Part shown: piece after piece, positions 61,873 to 64,000 of the stretch | How the letters are laid out: each line of letters opens with the position of its first letter | Numbering within the stretch: the stretch's first letter is position 1 | Source of the DNA: Desulfobacteraceae bacterium | GTDB taxonomy: Bacteria > Desulfobacterota > Desulfobacteria > Desulfobacterales > Desulfolunaceae | Direction: 5' to 3' | NCBI GenBank assembly: GCA_013619155.1 | Contig: JABXKT010000005.1 | Location: forward strand, 1 to 64,000 | Length of the DNA: 64,000 nt | Made by a program: the position numbers and the translations under genes | Notes under the pieces: model-generated | What the model saw: the letters and a program-made list of their open reading frames with translations, nothing else | Told to the model about the DNA's origin: nothing | Databases searched by the model: none

Positions 61873-62160
61873 TCAGAAATGAATGATCTCCATCTCCGAG
61901 TCCGTGATTACGGCGAGGCTCCAGCTCTCCACGGCATCGATAATCTTATCCAGGCGTGCATTGATCAGGCGGCTATCGTTTCCCACGATGGTGATTCCCA
62001 CCTCCGCACTCTGGTGGCGGTCGTTGAGATCTGTCTCGGCGGCCGCGGCCTGATAGTTGCTCTGGACGCGGCCGATGATCGCCTTCACCACCTTTCGTTT
62101 CTCTTTCAGGCTGGTCACCCCGAAGAGCCTGAAATGCATCTTAAGAACACCGACAACCAT
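61873..62160 (-). CDS. DUF503 (YlxP-like) protein
   Basis: 95 residues of the DUF503 family: VGVLKMHFRLFGVTSLKEKRKVVKAIIGRVQ (in parts) and VGITIVGNDSRLINARLDKIIDAVE match the known pattern. In Firmicutes the family occurs beside rbfA and other ribosome-assembly genes, but here it stands alone. The start at 62160 is preferred over a TTG at 62166 as GGAG lies 8 bases upstream. Confidence 0.85.
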   Translation of the reverse strand: MVVGVLKMHFRLFGVTSLKEKRKVVKAIIGRVQSNYQAAAAETDLNDRHQSAEVGITIVGNDSRLINARLDKIIDAVESWSLAVITDSEMEIIHF

Positions 62161-62309
62161 GGTCAATTCTCCTCTCGTCGTGAAATCCGTTTTTCAACTA
62201 TTTCTCGCCAAATAAAGGCCACCGGCCCTAAGGCAGGCCATCTTGAAGGCGCATGGCCTTTGATTTAAGGGCCTGCTGGAGAGCCCCTGCCAAGCCATGT
62301 GTGCCGCAC

Positions 62310-62347
62310 TTCTCAAACGCTTGGCGCCTGTTAGGGCCACCGGAGGC
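62310..62347 (+). repeat. intergenic repeat family, degenerate copy H
   Basis: ACTTCTCAAACGCTTGGC then GGGCCACCGGAGGC followed by TTTTATGAATCTGG parallels the right end of copy F (...GGGCCACCGGAGGC TTTTTTATGAGCAG). Only the right end survives. Confidence 0.5.
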
Positions 62348-62453
62348 ATCTTTTATGAATCTGGCGAGCCTTTAGCGTGCGCCTCTATGTTCACTGCGCC
62401 TCTGGACCTCGCTTATTTTAACCCTTCACGGCCCCCTCTCCCAAGAAAAATTA

Positions 62454-62503
62454 TTGACATTTAAAGGTACATCACTGTATTCCACTTTGGTGATATTAAC
62501 CAA
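62454..62503 (+). promoter_or_regulatory. promoter and possible operator of the ArsR-methyltransferase gene
   Basis: TTGACA (62454-62459), 16-base spacer, TGTATT (62476-62481), then an imperfect dyad TTTGGT-GATATT-AACCAA (about 62487-62503) between promoter and start codon. This is the usual position of an ArsR-family operator. Autoregulation is inference. Confidence 0.5.
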
Positions 62504-62518
62504 GAATGGAGCATAGAG

Positions 62519-63466
62519 ATGAAAGAGATGGCATCCCTGCTGCGCATCGTGGCAGATGAGACGCGTCTGCGTCTGTTGCGGCTTTTGGCGGAGACCCCCT
62601 TGAATGTGACGGAGCTGACGACGACTCTGGGGCTGGCCCAGTCCGGTATCTCCAAGCAGGTGGGGACCCTTAAAAAAGCGGGATTGGTGCGTGAACGGCG
62701 GGAGGGGGTGAAGATCTTCTACCGACTCTCGGAGGAGAGCGAGGTTCCGGCAGAGAGCCGACCCATCTGGACCCTTCTCATGGAGCGGGTGCGCACCGCC
62801 GAGGATACCCACCATGATCTGATTCGTCTCACCGAGATTCTCGAGAAGCGGGACGGGGTGGCTCCGGGGCTCCATGAACAGCTTTTGGCACCCGGAGAGT
62901 CCTGGCATGCCTGGTCGCGTATGATCATGGGAATGCTACCCACCATGGAGCGGGCCGTGGATCTTGGCTGCGGCAGTGGCATCCTGGCTGCCGAACTGGC
63001 CCGTGTCTGCGGGGAGGTGGTGGGGGTGGATATCAATGGCGAGGCCCTGGCCGCTGCCCGGGCCCATGCCGAACGGGTGGGGCTCTCCAATCTCCGTTTT
63101 GTTCACGGGGAGATGAGCGCCCTAAGCCTTGACGATAGCTGTTGTGATATCGCGGTTCTCTCCCAGACCCTCCACCATCTGCCCGACCCGATGACCGGGC
63201 TCGAGGTGGCCGCACGCCTCTTAAAACCCGGTGGCCGCCTTATCCTCATGGAGCTCCTGCCCCACGACGAGGCATGGGTCACAGAAAAATTGGGCCATCT
63301 CCACCTCGGCTTCTCCGCCATCGACTTAGAGTCCATGATGGAAAAGGCTGGTTTTCGGATCACCTCCCTGGAAACCTTGCCCCCTTTACGTGGGGAGCGC
63401 TTCAGAGCTGTTCAGGGGTGTGCGGTGTGGGAGGGAACGCCTCTGGAGCCCAAGCCTTCGATGTAA
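62519..63466 (+). CDS. ArsR-family regulator fused to SAM-dependent methyltransferase
   Basis: 315 residues. N-terminal ArsR winged helix (about 5-85; RIVADETRLRLLRLLAE, LNVTELTTTLGLAQSGISKQVGTLKKAGLVRERREG in parts) with no metal-binding cysteine cluster. A C-terminal class I methyltransferase domain (about 140-265) shows the SAM-binding DLGCGSGILAAELA (about 148-161), VVGVDIN and LKPGGRLILMEL. The downstream neighbour is metH, which suggests a role in sensing SAM/SAH or controlling the methionine cycle, but the methyl acceptor and ligand are unknown. The start follows GGAGCATAGAG. Confidence 0.88.
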   Translation: MKEMASLLRIVADETRLRLLRLLAETPLNVTELTTTLGLAQSGISKQVGTLKKAGLVRERREGVKIFYRLSEESEVPAESRPIWTLLMERVRTAEDTHHDLIRLTEILEKRDGVAPGLHEQLLAPGESWHAWSRMIMGMLPTMERAVDLGCGSGILAAELARVCGEVVGVDINGEALAAARAHAERVGLSNLRFVHGEMSALSLDDSCCDIAVLSQTLHHLPDPMTGLEVAARLLKPGGRLILMELLPHDEAWVTEKLGHLHLGFSAIDLESMMEKAGFRITSLETLPPLRGERFRAVQGCAVWEGTPLEPKPSM

Positions 63467-63514
63467 CGATTATAGCGTACGCCTTCTATGGTCAAAGTGG
63501 GCGTGAAAAGCCGA

Positions 63515-63634
63515 GCCTCCGGCGGCCAGGAGATAAATCCCCTGGACCCCAGGTTTGTGACAATGACTGTCACTATAAAAATCCGTTTGGCAACCTTTTG
63601 TGAAAGGTTGGCTCCCGGCAGGGCCACCGGAGGC
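63515..63634 (+). repeat. intergenic repeat family, copy F (compact)
   Basis: GCCTCCGGCGGCC (63515-63527) to GGGCCACCGGAGGC (ending 63634), 120 bases. Contains GTGACA-ATGAC-TGTCAC (63557-63573) and AACCTTT-TGTG-AAAGGTT (63592-63609). A CTATGGTCAAAGTGGGCGTG flank precedes it. It lies in the 309-base gap before metH. Confidence 0.85.
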
Positions 63635-63716
63635 TTTTTTATGAGCAGATTCGTGATGCGTGATTTTTTCGGTAATAGTGCCAATATTAGTAATGACACG
63701 GGCACAGCCCGTAAGC

Positions 63717-63757
63717 GAATGTGACAGCCCGAGGCACGAGGGGTGAAGCCTTTGCAA
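63717..63757 (+). repeat. second repeat block, copy just before metH
   Basis: AATGTGACAGCCCGAGGCAC then GAGGGGTGAAGCC, ending about 20 bases before the metH start codon, so it would lie in the metH leader or promoter. Confidence 0.65.
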
Positions 63758-63775
63758 ACCAAGGTATGTGACGTA

Positions 63776-64000
63776 ATGACGACGTACGATGAGTTTTTGA
63801 GTTATGTGAGGGAGAATGTGGTGGTGCTGGACGGGGCCATGGGGACCATGATTCAGCAGCTGGGGCTGACCCCTGCCGATTTTGGCGGAGAGAGCTATCT
63901 GATGCTTAGCGATCTGCTCAGCTTCTCCCGGCCCGACGATCTGATGGCAATCCACCTGCAGTATCTGCGAGCCGGTGCCCATGCCATCGAGACCAACACC
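63776..64000 (+). CDS. metH: MetH, cobalamin-dependent methionine synthase (5' part only)
   Basis: Open to the end of the window: 75 codons of the N-terminal homocysteine-binding domain. VVVLDGAMGTMIQQLGL (about residue 15-31) and the later LMAIHLQYLRAGAHAIETNT are the family's opening motifs. Full MetH carries domains for homocysteine, methyltetrahydrofolate, cobalamin and, in some, reactivation. Those are off the window. The ATG at 63776 is preceded by AAGG about 11 bases away, inside the repeat-rich leader. The ArsR-methyltransferase fusion gene lies immediately upstream in the same direction. Confidence 0.9.
   Translation, partial: MTTYDEFLSYVRENVVVLDGAMGTMIQQLGLTPADFGGESYLMLSDLLSFSRPDDLMAIHLQYLRAGAHAIETNT

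Larger units (their letters stand above)
62161..62518. other. divergent gap before the ArsR-type gene
   Basis: Contains a degenerate repeat copy H at about 62310-62347 (...GGCGCC, then GGGCCACCGGAGGCATC) and the promoter region of the ArsR gene (62454-62503). No gene supported. Confidence 0.5.

Noticed and set aside
63635-63775. SAH or cobalamin riboswitch before metH
   Set aside because: The GAGGC...GAGGGG text looked suggestive, but the same block occurs at three unrelated loci, so it is a repeat. No cobalamin-box core was found.
63470-63982. 170-residue open frame on the minus strand
   Set aside because: Runs through repeat copy F, the second block and the 5' end of metH. The peptide is repeat-derived text that recurs in other copies.
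1-64000. insertion sequences, integrons, tRNA or rRNA genes
   Set aside because: No transposase or integrase reading frame, no tRNA cloverleaf with a GTTCGANNC arm in any gap, and no rRNA-like stretch was seen. The small repeats carry no coding region.

Overview
The window looks like chromosome from a sulfate-reducing deltaproteobacterium (Desulfobacterota, probably Desulfobacterales). The evidence is a complete dsrMKJOP membrane-complex operon, a long-form class II aldolase, a giant BadF/HgdC-type acyl-CoA dehydratase activase, a DVU0524-like gene in front of flgM, and the order rplU-rpmA-obgE-proB-proA-nadD-rsfS-gpmI. The assignment to a lineage is inference. The DNA is moderately GC-rich and densely coded. 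I saw no rRNA, tRNA, CRISPR array, transposase or phage gene.

Layout. 0-7.3 kb: K+ transporter, an MscS-like membrane protein, class II aldolase, Nudix hydrolase, then a small flagellar-regulation group (DVU0524-like protein, FlgM and an unknown protein). 7.9-10.8 kb (minus strand): cvpA-mazG-hisH-hisF. 11.2-15 kb: phoH-pgpH-ybeY. 15.4-20.1 kb: pdxJ, nnr, tsaE, lysC. 20.2-25.1 kb: PilZ protein, RbgA GTPase, FdhD, and an odd fibronectin-III/beta-barrel fusion. 25.3-29.5 kb: the 1371-residue CoA-dehydratase activase. 30-35.6 kb (minus strand): an RsbRD-N sensor-like gene followed by dsrM-K-J-O-P, with an exact FNR-type palindrome upstream. 36-41.7 kb: a TIM-barrel isomerase, an nfeD-nfeD-floA membrane-microdomain operon and an LpxL-like acyltransferase. 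42-44 kb: a (p)ppGpp synthetase-domain protein and pyrE. 44.6-50 kb: ftsE-ftsX-envC-ctpA-yibQ, a cell-division and peptidoglycan-processing operon. 50-57.9 kb: the rplU to gpmI housekeeping run and an HsdR-N-like protein. 58-64 kb: zinc-ribbon, YkgJ, DUF362 ferredoxin, small membrane and DUF503 proteins, an ArsR-methyltransferase fusion, and the first 75 codons of metH.

Two observations stand out. First, a family of intergenic repeats (at least six good copies and several remnants) ends in GCCTCCGGCGGCC inverted repeats and carries an internal hairpin whose arms vary between copies while the centre stays close to CC-AAA-GG. Four of the six good copies fill gaps between convergent genes. A second short block (around CCCGAGGCACGAGGGG) accompanies four of them. 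Second, gpmI lacks, in frame, about 33 residues that hold the catalytic serine (QMGNSEVGH motif), while every other active-site motif is intact.

Most start sites below were chosen by finding a Shine-Dalgarno sequence. Unclear ones are flagged.
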